Shown here one piece after another: positions 25,363-34,855 of a stretch of 49,935 nt of DNA. The notes under the pieces were generated by a model, which ran no database searches, was not told where the DNA came from, and saw only the letters and a list, made by a program, of their open reading frames with translations. A program made the translations under genes and the position numbers. The stretch comes from a bacterium. GTDB lineage: Bacteria; Hydrothermota; UBA3073; JACQXS01; JAQTXJ01. The number at the start of each line of letters is the position of its first letter. The first letter of the stretch is position 1. The DNA is taken from contig JAQUPX010000004.1 of the NCBI GenBank assembly GCA_028716385.1, positions 1 to 49,935 on the forward strand, in the 5' to 3' direction.

Positions 25363-26290
25363 CTTTCCCTCCCCTTATTTTTTCATTAAAACTTTTTATT
25401 GTTTCTTGTAATCCATCCGTTAATTTAGTTTTTGGTTCCCACCCAAGTAATCCCTTTGCTTTGGCATAATTTAGAAAACTTATTTCAAGTTCCCCTGTCC
25501 TTTTCGGTCTATAAATCGGAGATATGGAATAATTACTGAATTTCCTCATTAATTCAAATAATTCATTTACGGATGTGGGAATGCCGGTACCTATGTTTAA
25601 AATCTCATTTGCTTTCAATTTAACCGCTAATATGTTTGCATCTATAACATCTTTTACATATACATAATCTCTTTTAAGATTACCTGATCCATAAAGTGTG
25701 CAAGCTTTGTTTTTAATCATATTTTGGGCAAAAATGGCAACGACTCCTGCTTCACCTTTTGGGTCTTGCCGGGGACCATAAACATTAGCATATCTTAATA
25801 TACAGTATTTCAAATCAAATTCATTGCCGAAGAATTTCATATATTGTTCGCCGGTAAATTTTGATATTCCATAAGGAGACGCCGGTGAAGGATAAACTTC
25901 TTCAGTTGCAGCGACATCTGTATTCCCGTATAATGCGCCACCTGTTGTAGAAAAAATAATCTTTTTTACTTTATGCTTTACGCATAGTTTTAATAAATTT
26001 ATTGTTCCAATTATATTTGCTTTTGCATCTAAATCAGGGTTATTAGTAGAATTTACTACACTTGCTTGAGCTGCAAGATGGAATATAACTTCAGGAGACA
26101 ATTTCCTAAAAATGTTTTCTATTTTATTGCTTTCTATTTTCAACTTATAAAATTCTGCAGATTTATTTATGTTTTTTACTTTCCCTGTAGATAAGTCGTC
26201 AATTATTGCTACTTTATTACCTTGTTGTATAAGTTTATCAACTAAATGTGATCCAATAAATCCTGCTCCACCGGTAACTATACAGTTCAT
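25355..26290 (-). CDS. NAD-dependent epimerase/dehydratase (extended SDR, GalE-like)
   Basis: 311 aa. GGAGFIGSHLVDKL NAD-binding start, D-x-L-S-T-G (IDDLSTG), HLAAQASV, catalytic S-T-T region followed by YGISK (Tyr and Lys of the YxxxK motif), and RYANVYGPRQDP. These are features of UDP-glucose/UDP-GlcNAc 4-epimerase-like proteins. Cytoplasmic; makes or inverts a nucleotide sugar for the polysaccharide. Exact substrate not readable. It starts 5 bp after the phosphoglycosyl transferase gene. Confidence 0.85.
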   Translation of the reverse strand: MNCIVTGGAGFIGSHLVDKLIQQGNKVAIIDDLSTGKVKNINKSAEFYKLKIESNKIENIFRKLSPEVIFHLAAQASVVNSTNNPDLDAKANIIGTINLLKLCVKHKVKKIIFSTTGGALYGNTDVAATEEVYPSPASPYGISKFTGEQYMKFFGNEFDLKYCILRYANVYGPRQDPKGEAGVVAIFAQNMIKNKACTLYGSGNLKRDYVYVKDVIDANILAVKLKANEILNIGTGIPTSVNELFELMRKFSNYSISPIYRPKRTGELEISFLNYAKAKGLLGWEPKTKLTDGLQETIKSFNEKIRGGKDA

Positions 26291-26295
26291 TTTGG

Positions 26296-27693
26296 TTAGT
26301 ACGCGTTATCTCCTTTCATACTTGCGACAAATGTTTTTAATATAATTTTCATGTCAAAATTAAAAGACCAGTTTTCTATGTAATATAAATCGTATTTTAC
26401 TCGCTCCTTTATAGATGTATTTCCTCTTAATCCATTGATTTGTGCCCAACCTGTAAGACCGGGCCTTAGTTTATGACGTTCAAAATACCTGTTTATTTCC
26501 TCACTGAATTTTTCTACAAATTCCGGGCGTTCGGGTCTTGGTCCTACAAGACTCATATTTCCTATAAAGACATTGATGAATTGAGGTAATTCATCCAGAC
26601 TCCATCTACGAATATTTCTGCCGACTTTAGTTACTCGCGAATCTGCAGAACCTGTTGCAAATATTGGACCGGTATTCTTCTCGGCATTTCGGACCATACT
26701 CCTGAACTTTATTATATCAAACAATTTCCCATCTTTCCCTACTCGTTTTTGTCGGTAAAATACAGGGCCTGGAGAAGAAAGTTTTATTAATATGCCTATT
26801 ATAATACCTGCAGGTAAAAAAGCTAGTATAAGAAGACTGGATGCTATTATATCAAATATTCTTTTTAATAATATATCCCAGTAGGTTAATGGAAATTCTC
26901 TTATCCCAAGTAAAGCAAATCCATTCAAATCATAGTATCTGATTCTTGATGTTAATAATTCATACGGGTCGGGAACAAACCTTAACTCTACAGGAATGCC
27001 GCTACATCTCAGGAGTATTTTTGCTGTTTCTTTATAATGAGATAGAGGAAAAGTAATGATTAGCATATCTATTTTATTTTGTTGTATTATTGTTTGAACA
27101 TCGATAATATTCCCAAGCATAGGTAACCCGGGTATAGCGTCTTCCCCTTTTTTTGTAATTTGTCCTACAAGTTTATATCTTATTACGGGATTTTTTTTGA
27201 ATTTTTCTATGACTTCTAAGGCTCTTTCCCCGCTTCCAACTATACAGGTCTTTTTAACTCCTATTCCTTTATGAGCTAAATATATTTTGAGACTACGAAT
27301 AAAAATTTTATCGGTTATAATTAAAACTCCACTAAACAAACAAGCGAATAGTATAGCTATTCGGGAAAAAGTAAATCCTCTATAAAAGAAAATAGGCGCA
27401 AGTACAATCAATGTACCAAGGATTATGTCTTTTAATACTTCATAGATTTCATCAAAAATGGATGTAACCTGTTTTGTGTTATAAATACCGGAGAGATAAA
27501 AAATAATTATCCACACGCTGAGGGTAAAAAAAGCAATTAAAAAATATGGAGTAATTGAAGGAATTCCTTTTTCAATAGGGAATAGTGCAGAGTAAAATCT
27601 TACCCAATAAGATAAACAAAAGCTTACAAAGATGAAAATTGCGTCTGCAACGACAGGCAACAAAAAAAATATTATTTCGCTTTTTCTATACAT
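26296..27693 (-). CDS. Polyprenyl-phosphate hexose-1-phosphate transferase (WcaJ/EpsE-like)
   Basis: 465 aa. Four or five N-terminal membrane helices (about 10-130), a CoA-binding-like Rossmann domain (about 140-250), another membrane segment (about 280-305) and the bacterial sugar transferase domain (KRIFDIIASS, SSPGPVFYRQKRVGKDG, IIKFRSM, DELPQFINVFIGNMSLVGPRPERP, RPGLTGWAQINGLRG). It transfers sugar-1-phosphate to undecaprenyl phosphate, the first membrane step of repeat-unit assembly. Overlaps the preceding glycosyltransferase gene by 8 bp. Confidence 0.92.
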   Translation of the reverse strand: MYRKSEIIFFLLPVVADAIFIFVSFCLSYWVRFYSALFPIEKGIPSITPYFLIAFFTLSVWIIIFYLSGIYNTKQVTSIFDEIYEVLKDIILGTLIVLAPIFFYRGFTFSRIAILFACLFSGVLIITDKIFIRSLKIYLAHKGIGVKKTCIVGSGERALEVIEKFKKNPVIRYKLVGQITKKGEDAIPGLPMLGNIIDVQTIIQQNKIDMLIITFPLSHYKETAKILLRCSGIPVELRFVPDPYELLTSRIRYYDLNGFALLGIREFPLTYWDILLKRIFDIIASSLLILAFLPAGIIIGILIKLSSPGPVFYRQKRVGKDGKLFDIIKFRSMVRNAEKNTGPIFATGSADSRVTKVGRNIRRWSLDELPQFINVFIGNMSLVGPRPERPEFVEKFSEEINRYFERHKLRPGLTGWAQINGLRGNTSIKERVKYDLYYIENWSFNFDMKIILKTFVASMKGDNAY

Positions 27694-28852
27694 TCCGTTC
27701 TAACTTATCCCATGCCGGGTTTTTCCCTCCTGAATAGCTCAAAAATCCTATAAGTTGAGCCCAGCTTGTCAGACAAAAATAATAAGGGATATAAAAAACA
27801 TTAGGCATAGTTTTCTTGTTTTTATTTTGTCCCGTATACTCTAATATAAATCCTATGAATGTCAACCCATAAAATATTATTTGGAGTATTAATAATGTAC
27901 GGTAAAAAGTTCCTTTAATAAAAATGTTTGATGCAAATAATGTAATCATAAATATTCCACTTATCCAGCGTAGTATCTTATGTGAAAATAACTGGAATAT
28001 AATTTTCTTTGTCGGATAAATTTGTATTGATGTAAGAGCTCCTCTTAATATACGAATTTTTCGTCTAAATTCTTCAGAACTTCCTTTAGATGCTCCTTCG
28101 TAAGAAATAGCTTCCGGTTCAAAAACAACACGATAGTTTTTATTTATTACTCCAAGAGAAACTGCAAAATCATCCATAATTATACGGTCTGAAGCCGGGA
28201 AAGGATATGTTTCTTTTCGTATAGCGTATATAGAGCCATCTACAAAAGTTGACCCCAATATGCTTTCTTTTTGTTTTATAAAATTTTCAAATTTCCAGTA
28301 AAGCCCTTCGTTTATGCCAACATTATCAGTGTTTTTTATTTGGTCTTTTGTTATTATACTTTTTGTCCCGCCTACACAACCTATATTAGGATTTTTGAAA
28401 TTGCGAATAAGTTTTTTTATGGCGTCTGACTTGAAAAAAGAATTCGCATCCGTAAGTATTATAAAATCGTTTTTTGCATAAGGTATAACGGAATTTAAAA
28501 CTCCCATTTTCCCCTGTCTTTTGGAAAAACTTTTTAATACAATATTATGATTAGGATAATTTTTAGTATGAAAATTTATAACCATGTCTTTTGTCTGGTC
28601 AGATGAACAGTCATCAGCAATAATTATTTCAATAGGTGCAGGATAATCGAGCGATAATGTATTTTCTATTTTAGCCTTAATGACTGTTTCTTCATTATAT
28701 GCAGGTATAATAAACGATACCGGGGGTGTAAAATTGTCATCTGCTTTATCCCATAATCTAGGGAATAATTTTGAAATTATTGCAAGTAGAAAAGGATATA
28801 TAAAATATACGTAAAACAAGAAAAAAATAGAAATCCAGAAAATTATTTTCAT
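27686..28852 (-). CDS. Family 2 glycosyltransferase, membrane-bound
   Basis: 388 aa. An N-terminal membrane helix, GT2 domain with VSFIIPAYNEE, the nucleotide-binding DDCSSD, the second acidic motif LTDANS and a later acidic site in RIIMDDFAVS. Two or three C-terminal membrane segments follow (about 295-365). The layout is like processive or membrane-anchored GT2 enzymes that extend a lipid-linked or secreted chain. The ATG lies 48 bp downstream of the radical SAM gene, and that gap holds a palindromic repeat. Confidence 0.88.
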   Translation of the reverse strand: MKIIFWISIFFLFYVYFIYPFLLAIISKLFPRLWDKADDNFTPPVSFIIPAYNEETVIKAKIENTLSLDYPAPIEIIIADDCSSDQTKDMVINFHTKNYPNHNIVLKSFSKRQGKMGVLNSVIPYAKNDFIILTDANSFFKSDAIKKLIRNFKNPNIGCVGGTKSIITKDQIKNTDNVGINEGLYWKFENFIKQKESILGSTFVDGSIYAIRKETYPFPASDRIIMDDFAVSLGVINKNYRVVFEPEAISYEGASKGSSEEFRRKIRILRGALTSIQIYPTKKIIFQLFSHKILRWISGIFMITLFASNIFIKGTFYRTLLILQIIFYGLTFIGFILEYTGQNKNKKTMPNVFYIPYYFCLTSWAQLIGFLSYSGGKNPAWDKLERNV

Positions 28853-28882
28853 TTTATTACAAGCGCTTAATCTGTTTTGTAG

Positions 28883-28897
28883 TCCGCCTCAGGCGGA
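28883..28897. repeat. TCCGCCTCAGGCGGA palindrome inside the operon
   Basis: Perfect 7-bp-stem palindrome between the radical SAM and GT2 genes, in the only gap over 40 bp in this part of the operon. It is identical to 19898-19912. Could act as an RNA processing or mRNA-stability hairpin in the polycistronic message. Confidence 0.6.
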
Positions 28898-28900
28898 TTG

Positions 28901-30394
28901 TTATCTTGTACGGATAAGATGACGAATAATAGTTTTAAATGATTTGAATATTCTTTTTCCTTCCGTTGGATTTTTAATACTTTGCAATACTTTAGTAATA
29001 ATATAGGAACTTCTTAAATAGAAGTTTTTACGGGCATAATCGCAGAATTCTACCATATCTTGATGAGATAGGTTCGGAAGGTCGACAACACAATTGTGTA
29101 AGCCTTCGTCGGTAAGCCATTCCGAATAATTTGATACTCTGAGATAGCCGGAGCTTTTTACCCATTCATAAGCTTCTGTTCCAGGGTATACCATTATGGG
29201 GAAGAATTGAGCCGTGTCAGGGTTTAACTTTTTGGCGAAATTAAGTGTGTTTTGGATTGTTAATCTTGAATCTCCGGGATTGCCTATCATAAAACAACCA
29301 TGAACGAGTATTTTGGCTTTACGCGCAGATTGCATAAAATCAAACATCTTTTCAAGTTTTACCCCTTTTTTCATGTTTTTCAAGATTTGTTCATTTCCTG
29401 ATTCAAAACCTACACACATAAGTCTGCAACCTGCAAGTTTCATAAGTTTTAACGTGTCATAATCTACGTCAGCTCGAGAATTGCAAGACCATACAATTTT
29501 AAGATTACGAGACAATATTTCTTTGCAAAATTCTCTGCAACGAATACGATTTACCGTAAGTGTATCATCTTCGAACATTACTTCTTTTAAATTTTTGAAC
29601 TCTTTTACTATATATTCAAGCTCGTCGACTATGTTTTTTATACTCCTGTATCTTAATATTCTCCCGCTAAACGTTTGTGGATAGACGCAATACACACATC
29701 TATGAGGGCATCCCCGCCCACCAATTATTGTTACTATTGGGTATTGGGAATGAGCATAAAAATATTGAGTATAGTCAAGATGTTTTTTATATACGGAAGA
29801 AACAAAAGGTAATTTATCCAAATCTTCAATAAATGGCCTATGTGGGGTATGTATAATATTACCATTTTTTTGAAAACTTATCCCCGGTATATTATTAAAA
29901 GCTTCGTAAAGGTTTTTATTTGTATTGTTTTGAATAGCATCTGCAATATCTTTTAATGTGTAATCATATTCGCCATGGCATATAATATCTATTTTATTGC
30001 TCAATTTGAGTGTTTCTTCAGCAGTAGCGGATACGTGGGGACCTACTAAAACTATAATAGAATTCGGGAGAATTTCTTTTAATTTCTCTCCTATTTTTAC
30101 ATCATTGTAAATACTAGGCGTACTTGTATCAAGGACTATTATGGAGGGGTTAAAAGATTGGGCTGTTTTTAATATGTCATTTATTTCCAATGAACTTGCA
30201 GGTGCATCTACTAATTTGACATTATAACCGTTTTGTTCCAATACGCCGGTTGCATAAGCAATCCACATAGGGTAATAAAAAGTTCCGGATTTAGTAATAG
30301 CGGGAGACCTTTGTTCCCTTGAGAATTTTCCCTTTCCACCGAATGTGGATGCAGTTCTCGTGGAAAACGGTGGATTTAAAAGTAATATGTTCAT
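28901..30394 (-). CDS. B12-binding-domain radical SAM protein
   Basis: 497 aa. N-terminal cobalamin-binding-like domain (about 1-170: MNILLLNPPF, WIAYATGVLEQNGY, VLVGPHVSATAEE). A radical SAM TIM barrel follows, with the cluster motif C229-P-H-R-C233-V-Y-C236. The middle (FEDDTLTVN, GFESGNEQILKNMKKG) is typical of this group. The family includes methyltransferases and other radical modifiers. In this setting it may modify a sugar or lipid-linked intermediate, but no substrate is encoded in the sequence. The B12 receptor gene ends next to this operon. It starts 4 bp after the upstream epimerase stop. Confidence 0.88.
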   Translation of the reverse strand: MNILLLNPPFSTRTASTFGGKGKFSREQRSPAITKSGTFYYPMWIAYATGVLEQNGYNVKLVDAPASSLEINDILKTAQSFNPSIIVLDTSTPSIYNDVKIGEKLKEILPNSIIVLVGPHVSATAEETLKLSNKIDIICHGEYDYTLKDIADAIQNNTNKNLYEAFNNIPGISFQKNGNIIHTPHRPFIEDLDKLPFVSSVYKKHLDYTQYFYAHSQYPIVTIIGGRGCPHRCVYCVYPQTFSGRILRYRSIKNIVDELEYIVKEFKNLKEVMFEDDTLTVNRIRCREFCKEILSRNLKIVWSCNSRADVDYDTLKLMKLAGCRLMCVGFESGNEQILKNMKKGVKLEKMFDFMQSARKAKILVHGCFMIGNPGDSRLTIQNTLNFAKKLNPDTAQFFPIMVYPGTEAYEWVKSSGYLRVSNYSEWLTDEGLHNCVVDLPNLSHQDMVEFCDYARKNFYLRSSYIITKVLQSIKNPTEGKRIFKSFKTIIRHLIRTR

Positions 30395-30398
30395 TGTT

Positions 30399-31415
30399 TT
30401 ATAGCGCTCCTATTTCTCTGTACCACATAATAGTTTCTTTTATCCCATCAGATAAGGTATAAGTTGGTTTATATCCAAGTTCTCTCTTGACTTTTGAAGT
30501 GTCGCAAAAGAATGTATTTTTTGATGTCCATTCTACCGTGCTTCTGGAAAAAGGTGCTTTTCCTGTCTCTTTAACTCTGAACGGCGGGAATCTAAAGATT
30601 TTACTTAAAAATTCAAAGAATACTCCAACTCCCATGGCTATAGGAACAGGAATATAAAGTATCTGTAAATCAATATTAAGTTGATTTGCTATTTCTTTAA
30701 CCACTTCTTCAATAGAATAAGACCGCTCGTCTGAAATAAAGTATGTTTCCCCTGCTTTTCCTTTTTCTCCTGCCAATTTTATTCCCAAAACTATGTTTTT
30801 AACGTAACAAAATTCCATAAGTGTTTTACCATCTCCGATAAGAGGATAATATCCTTTATTTATTATCTTAAAAAGTCTTTGTAATTGAAGTAGACTGTGC
30901 GGTCCATAAATCATAGGAAGTCTTACTATAACGGTATGCATTCCATGTTTTGTATAGTATTCCGTCGTTATTTTTTCTGCTTCCCATTTACTCTTCCCAT
31001 AGATATTCACAGGATTTGGGGCAGTTTTTTCATTTAAAGGATTCCCATCTATAGATGGACCTACTGCTTCTATAGTACTTACATAGATAAACTTTTGGAC
31101 TCCTGCCCGTTTGCTTACTTCTAAGAGAGTTCTTGTCCCATCAGTATTAACGGATTTATATTCCTGAGGCAAAACAGTTTTAATGAGTCTTGGAACGGAA
31201 GCTAAGTGATAAACGATATCGATTTCACGAGTCGCCACCTTTAATAATTCTTCCTCTCGTATATCCCCGTATATAATTTCGCTATGGTTAGGGGATAAAA
31301 AGGTTGTTTTTTCGTTTGGTTTGACTAGTACCCTTACCGTATGTCCATTTTTAACGAGTAACTCTACTAAATGACTACCTATGAATCCTGCTCCTCCTGT
31401 AATTAAGATTTTCAT
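30399..31415 (-). CDS. NAD-dependent epimerase/dehydratase (extended SDR)
   Basis: 338 aa. Starts ILITGGAGFIGSHLVELL, with VYHLASVPR, YVSTIEAVG and the YGKSKWEAE motif (Tyr-Lys pair), then RLPMIYGP. It has the look of dihydroflavonol-reductase/3-beta-HSD-type SDRs often found in O-antigen clusters. Probably acts on a nucleotide sugar or lipid-linked sugar. It lies in the middle of the operon, 23 bp downstream of a GT4 gene. Confidence 0.82.
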   Translation of the reverse strand: MKILITGGAGFIGSHLVELLVKNGHTVRVLVKPNEKTTFLSPNHSEIIYGDIREEELLKVATREIDIVYHLASVPRLIKTVLPQEYKSVNTDGTRTLLEVSKRAGVQKFIYVSTIEAVGPSIDGNPLNEKTAPNPVNIYGKSKWEAEKITTEYYTKHGMHTVIVRLPMIYGPHSLLQLQRLFKIINKGYYPLIGDGKTLMEFCYVKNIVLGIKLAGEKGKAGETYFISDERSYSIEEVVKEIANQLNIDLQILYIPVPIAMGVGVFFEFLSKIFRFPPFRVKETGKAPFSRSTVEWTSKNTFFCDTSKVKRELGYKPTYTLSDGIKETIMWYREIGAL

Positions 31416-31438
31416 ATTATATTAAAGTCCAATTTTTG

Positions 31439-32557
31439 TTAATTTTCATACACTTCTTTATAAACTTGCAATGTTTCTTCCGCACATTTTCTCCAAGAGA
31501 AATTTTTAGCTCTTTCAATCCCTTTTATGATCAATTTGTTTTGTAGTAGAGCGTTATTAAGAACCTTTTCAATTGCATCTGCAATTTCTTCAGTGTTGTG
31601 TGGATTAACTAAAATCGCAGCATCGCCTGCTATTTCAGGAAGAGCACAAACATTTGAGGTAATTACTGGTGTTCCACATGCCATTGCTTCTATAACTGGG
31701 AGCCCAAATCCTTCTCCAAAAGAAGGAAGAACAAATGCGGATGCTCCATTATATAGATATATAAGTAATTCGTAGTCTATTCTTTCGAGAAATATAATAT
31801 GTTCTTCGAGATGAAGTTCTTGTATAACCTTGAAACATTGATTTTCTTTAAATAAATTATCTTTTTCTCCTACAATTACCAATTTTAAATTAGGATACCC
31901 ATTTTTTTTAATGCGATAAAAAGCTTTTATTGTACCTGTTATATTTTTTATAGGTACAATTCTCCCAACATATAAAATATAGGGTGTATCTATTCCATAT
32001 TTAGCAATATTTTGGGTTACTAAATTTTTGTCTTGGATTTGTTTGAATTTTTTGTTAACTCCTTCCCATATAACTTTTATTTTTGAGCTTGGAACGTTAT
32101 ATACTCTCATCAGTTCATTTTTTGTAAATTCAGATACTGTAATAATTTTGGAGGCTTTCTTAATTGTTAAAGGAGTTAACTTCCTTAAAAATGTGCTGTG
32201 TTGTCTCGGAAAATAATCTAAATGTGTTTCAAAGAAAATATCATGAATCGTTACAATTCTTTTGCAGTGCATTGTAATAGGAACGATATATTGAGAATGA
32301 AAAATATCTATTCTATCTTTAACTGCTTGATATGAAAATCCAAACAGCATATTAAAACTGCCAGAGTTTATAGGCATTGTTCTTTTAGCGAAATTTTTAC
32401 ATCCAAGATAGTTTTTTTTATCATCAAAATTAGGACTGAATAAAAAATATTGATTTATATCATCTACTTTTGTTAATTCTGTAAGTAAATTTGTTACATA
32501 TGTATTAGTACCCCTGAAAATACCACTTCCCCAGTGATAGTCAATTCCTATTTTCAT
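31439..32557 (-). CDS. Family 4 glycosyltransferase
   Basis: 372 aa of GT-B fold. N-terminal MKIGIDYHWGSGIFRGTNTYV, the linker ILYVGRIVPIKN, and the donor-binding E-x7-E motif in SFGEGFGLPVIEAMACGTPV near residue 280. It resembles the next gene upstream throughout (IDVRAITGYTTGLKSYV, EGFGLPLLEAMACNTPV), so the pair is probably an old tandem duplication. Transfers a sugar from a nucleotide donor, retaining mechanism by family. Its start overlaps the upstream gene by 17 bp. Confidence 0.9.
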   Translation of the reverse strand: MKIGIDYHWGSGIFRGTNTYVTNLLTELTKVDDINQYFLFSPNFDDKKNYLGCKNFAKRTMPINSGSFNMLFGFSYQAVKDRIDIFHSQYIVPITMHCKRIVTIHDIFFETHLDYFPRQHSTFLRKLTPLTIKKASKIITVSEFTKNELMRVYNVPSSKIKVIWEGVNKKFKQIQDKNLVTQNIAKYGIDTPYILYVGRIVPIKNITGTIKAFYRIKKNGYPNLKLVIVGEKDNLFKENQCFKVIQELHLEEHIIFLERIDYELLIYLYNGASAFVLPSFGEGFGLPVIEAMACGTPVITSNVCALPEIAGDAAILVNPHNTEEIADAIEKVLNNALLQNKLIIKGIERAKNFSWRKCAEETLQVYKEVYEN

Positions 32558-33668
32558 ATACTTTCCTATAAAGATTCAAGGTTTTTCGAGCTGTTTTTTC
32601 CCAAGAAAATAATTTAACCCTTTCTAATCCTCTATTTCGTAAATCTTCTCGCAATTTATTATCTGTAAGAACTTTTTCCATACTATCTGCTATCCATTCC
32701 ACATTCAATGGGTCAAACAACAAAGCCGCATCTCCTACTACTTCCGGCATGGAACTTGTATTTGAGGCTACAACGGGTGTATTACATGCCATTGCTTCAA
32801 GCAATGGCAGCCCAAATCCTTCATAAAGGGATGGGAATACAAACAAATCGGCAGCATTATAAAGATAAATTAATTCACTTTGATTAACATAGCCTGTAAA
32901 TATAATTTCTTTTTGTAGAGTCTCGGTATATTGAGCATCTATTTTATGAACTATATTTGCTCCCCATCCTTCAGGCCCAACAACAACAAGCTGATGTTCT
33001 ATTCCTTTTTTTCGGAGCATAGAGTATGCTAAAAATAGCCTCTTAAGGTTTTTCCTTGTTTCTACTGTTCCTGTTGCAAGAATGTACCTTTTAGTTATTT
33101 TATTATAATGCTTTTTGACGATATTAAGGCTTTTTTCAAAATTTACCGGATGAAATATATTACTAACTCCTTCATAGATAACTTCTATTTTTTCCTCAGG
33201 GATTTTCAATAATTCAACAATGTCTTTCTTTGTATTTTGGGAAACGGCTATAATTTTGTCAGCCCTTTTTGCTGAATGCTTCATTATTATACTCATATAC
33301 TGATTGTATTTATTACTGCCAAATTTATTAAACTTCATTGGAATTAGATCATGAATTGTTACTATATACACTATATTGTTAGGCTTAAGCAAGGGGAGTC
33401 TACCGATTGTTCCATGGTATACATTAATTGAATCTTGTTTCAGAGCGATGGGTAGCCATATTTGTTCCCATATATCCCCTATTATATGGTTCTCTACGGA
33501 ACCCCAAGCTTTCCGTAAATTAAAGTTTTTTAATAAGTCAGTTTTTTTATCAGTGTAACAAAGATATACATTACAGTTGCTTTGAATATCTTTTAGAAGA
33601 TATAAAACATAACTTTTAAGCCCGGTTGTATAACCTGTAATGGCACGAACATCAATACCAACTCTCAA
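32541..33668 (-). CDS. Family 4 glycosyltransferase (paralogue of the downstream gene)
   Basis: 375 aa. MRVGIDVRAITGYTTGLK at the N-terminus, YHGTIGRLPLL, the acceptor-side VTIHDLIPMKF, the GT-B linker YILATGTVETRKN, and EGFGLPLLEAMACNTPVV with the E-x7-E motif. ATG 33668 overlaps the TGA of the upstream GT9 gene by 4 bp, indicating translational coupling. Acts in the cytoplasm or at the inner face of the membrane on the lipid-linked repeat unit. Sugar specificity unknown. Confidence 0.9.
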   Translation of the reverse strand: MRVGIDVRAITGYTTGLKSYVLYLLKDIQSNCNVYLCYTDKKTDLLKNFNLRKAWGSVENHIIGDIWEQIWLPIALKQDSINVYHGTIGRLPLLKPNNIVYIVTIHDLIPMKFNKFGSNKYNQYMSIIMKHSAKRADKIIAVSQNTKKDIVELLKIPEEKIEVIYEGVSNIFHPVNFEKSLNIVKKHYNKITKRYILATGTVETRKNLKRLFLAYSMLRKKGIEHQLVVVGPEGWGANIVHKIDAQYTETLQKEIIFTGYVNQSELIYLYNAADLFVFPSLYEGFGLPLLEAMACNTPVVASNTSSMPEVVGDAALLFDPLNVEWIADSMEKVLTDNKLREDLRNRGLERVKLFSWEKTARKTLNLYRKVYENRN

Positions 33669-34855
33669 GATTCCCTCACTTGCTTAAGATTAATAAGCCG
33701 ATCTAATTGTTTCGTAGTTGCACTCCATACTTCCTCTACAGTTAATAAATGCATACATTCTAAGAGATTACATGCTCTATTAATTCCAGCATTTTTAAGG
33801 CAATACTCACTGTTTTTTCTCGGGCTACATTCCAATTCTTTTCTAACAATACAATGTTTTTCATCTTTTATAGCTGAAAAATCTGGATTTGTAGGCCCAT
33901 AAATACCAATGGTTGGAACATCTAAAGCTTCTGCGATATGTAAAACTATAGAGTCATTACTAATGATTAGTTTGCATTTTTCAATTAATGCGGCGGTCTC
34001 ATGTAATGTGGTTTTACCTGCGGCAATTAGTAGTTCTGTATTTACCATTGATTCTATTGATTTTATCGTTTTTATATCATTTGATGAGCCGAATATTATG
34101 ATCCTTGCATTGTATGCTTCCCTTGTTAAAATTATAAGTTGGGCAAATTTTTCCTTTTGCCATTGTTTAGCTTCCCAACCGGCAGTTGGATGAATTCCTA
34201 CAAGTAGCGTATTTGCCATAACTTTGTTTTTCTTTATAAATTGGTTTGCAAAATCTTTGGCTTTTTCAGGAATAAAATACTCCGGGGAAGTAACTTTCTC
34301 ACTTATACCCAAATTATTAAGTATTTTAGATATTCTATCTTTGTAAGGAGTATGTTCTTTTTCAAGAATAGGTTGGTTAAGTAACGAAGGAATGCCTTCA
34401 TGTGCAAATCCCGTAATCCATCGCGTTCCACTAAGAAAAGCAAATAAATTTGTACTGACAAAGCCGGTGCAATCTATAATAAGGTCGAACTTTTTTATCC
34501 GTAATAATCGTAAAAAATTAAGTTTTTCTTTTAGATATAATTTATATATGCCTGTATTACGACCTTGCAAGATTCTATCGTGGTCAAAAATGATTACCTC
34601 ATTAATATAGGGATTAGTTCTTACAATTTCTTCCGAAAGAGTTTTTACGCATACAGCAATATGAGAAGAAGAAAAATGCTTTCGCAGAGAGTATAATAAT
34701 GGAGTAATAAAGAGCGTATCTCCCAAATAATCAAGTGCAATAATCAGAACCTTTTTCGTATCCCCTTGCTTTAAGTAAGGGTTTTTTCTTAAAAAACATC
34801 TAAGGAAAAATGTTATCAATTTCTTAAATGTTTTGTAAACATTCAATTTAATCAT
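33665..34855 (-). CDS. Family 9 glycosyltransferase (heptosyltransferase-like)
   Basis: 396 aa. KVLIIALDYLGDTLFITPLLYSLR is the typical GT9 start. The C-terminal half has VGIHPTAGWEAKQWQKEKF, the nucleotide-binding SNDSIVLHIAEALDVPTIGIYGPTNP, and a cysteine-rich tail (ECSPRKNSEYCLKN, ACNLLECM). Family members transfer heptose to LPS core; cluster members may use other sugars. Four-bp ATGA overlaps at both ends. Confidence 0.9.
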   Translation of the reverse strand: MIKLNVYKTFKKLITFFLRCFLRKNPYLKQGDTKKVLIIALDYLGDTLFITPLLYSLRKHFSSSHIAVCVKTLSEEIVRTNPYINEVIIFDHDRILQGRNTGIYKLYLKEKLNFLRLLRIKKFDLIIDCTGFVSTNLFAFLSGTRWITGFAHEGIPSLLNQPILEKEHTPYKDRISKILNNLGISEKVTSPEYFIPEKAKDFANQFIKKNKVMANTLLVGIHPTAGWEAKQWQKEKFAQLIILTREAYNARIIIFGSSNDIKTIKSIESMVNTELLIAAGKTTLHETAALIEKCKLIISNDSIVLHIAEALDVPTIGIYGPTNPDFSAIKDEKHCIVRKELECSPRKNSEYCLKNAGINRACNLLECMHLLTVEEVWSATTKQLDRLINLKQVRES

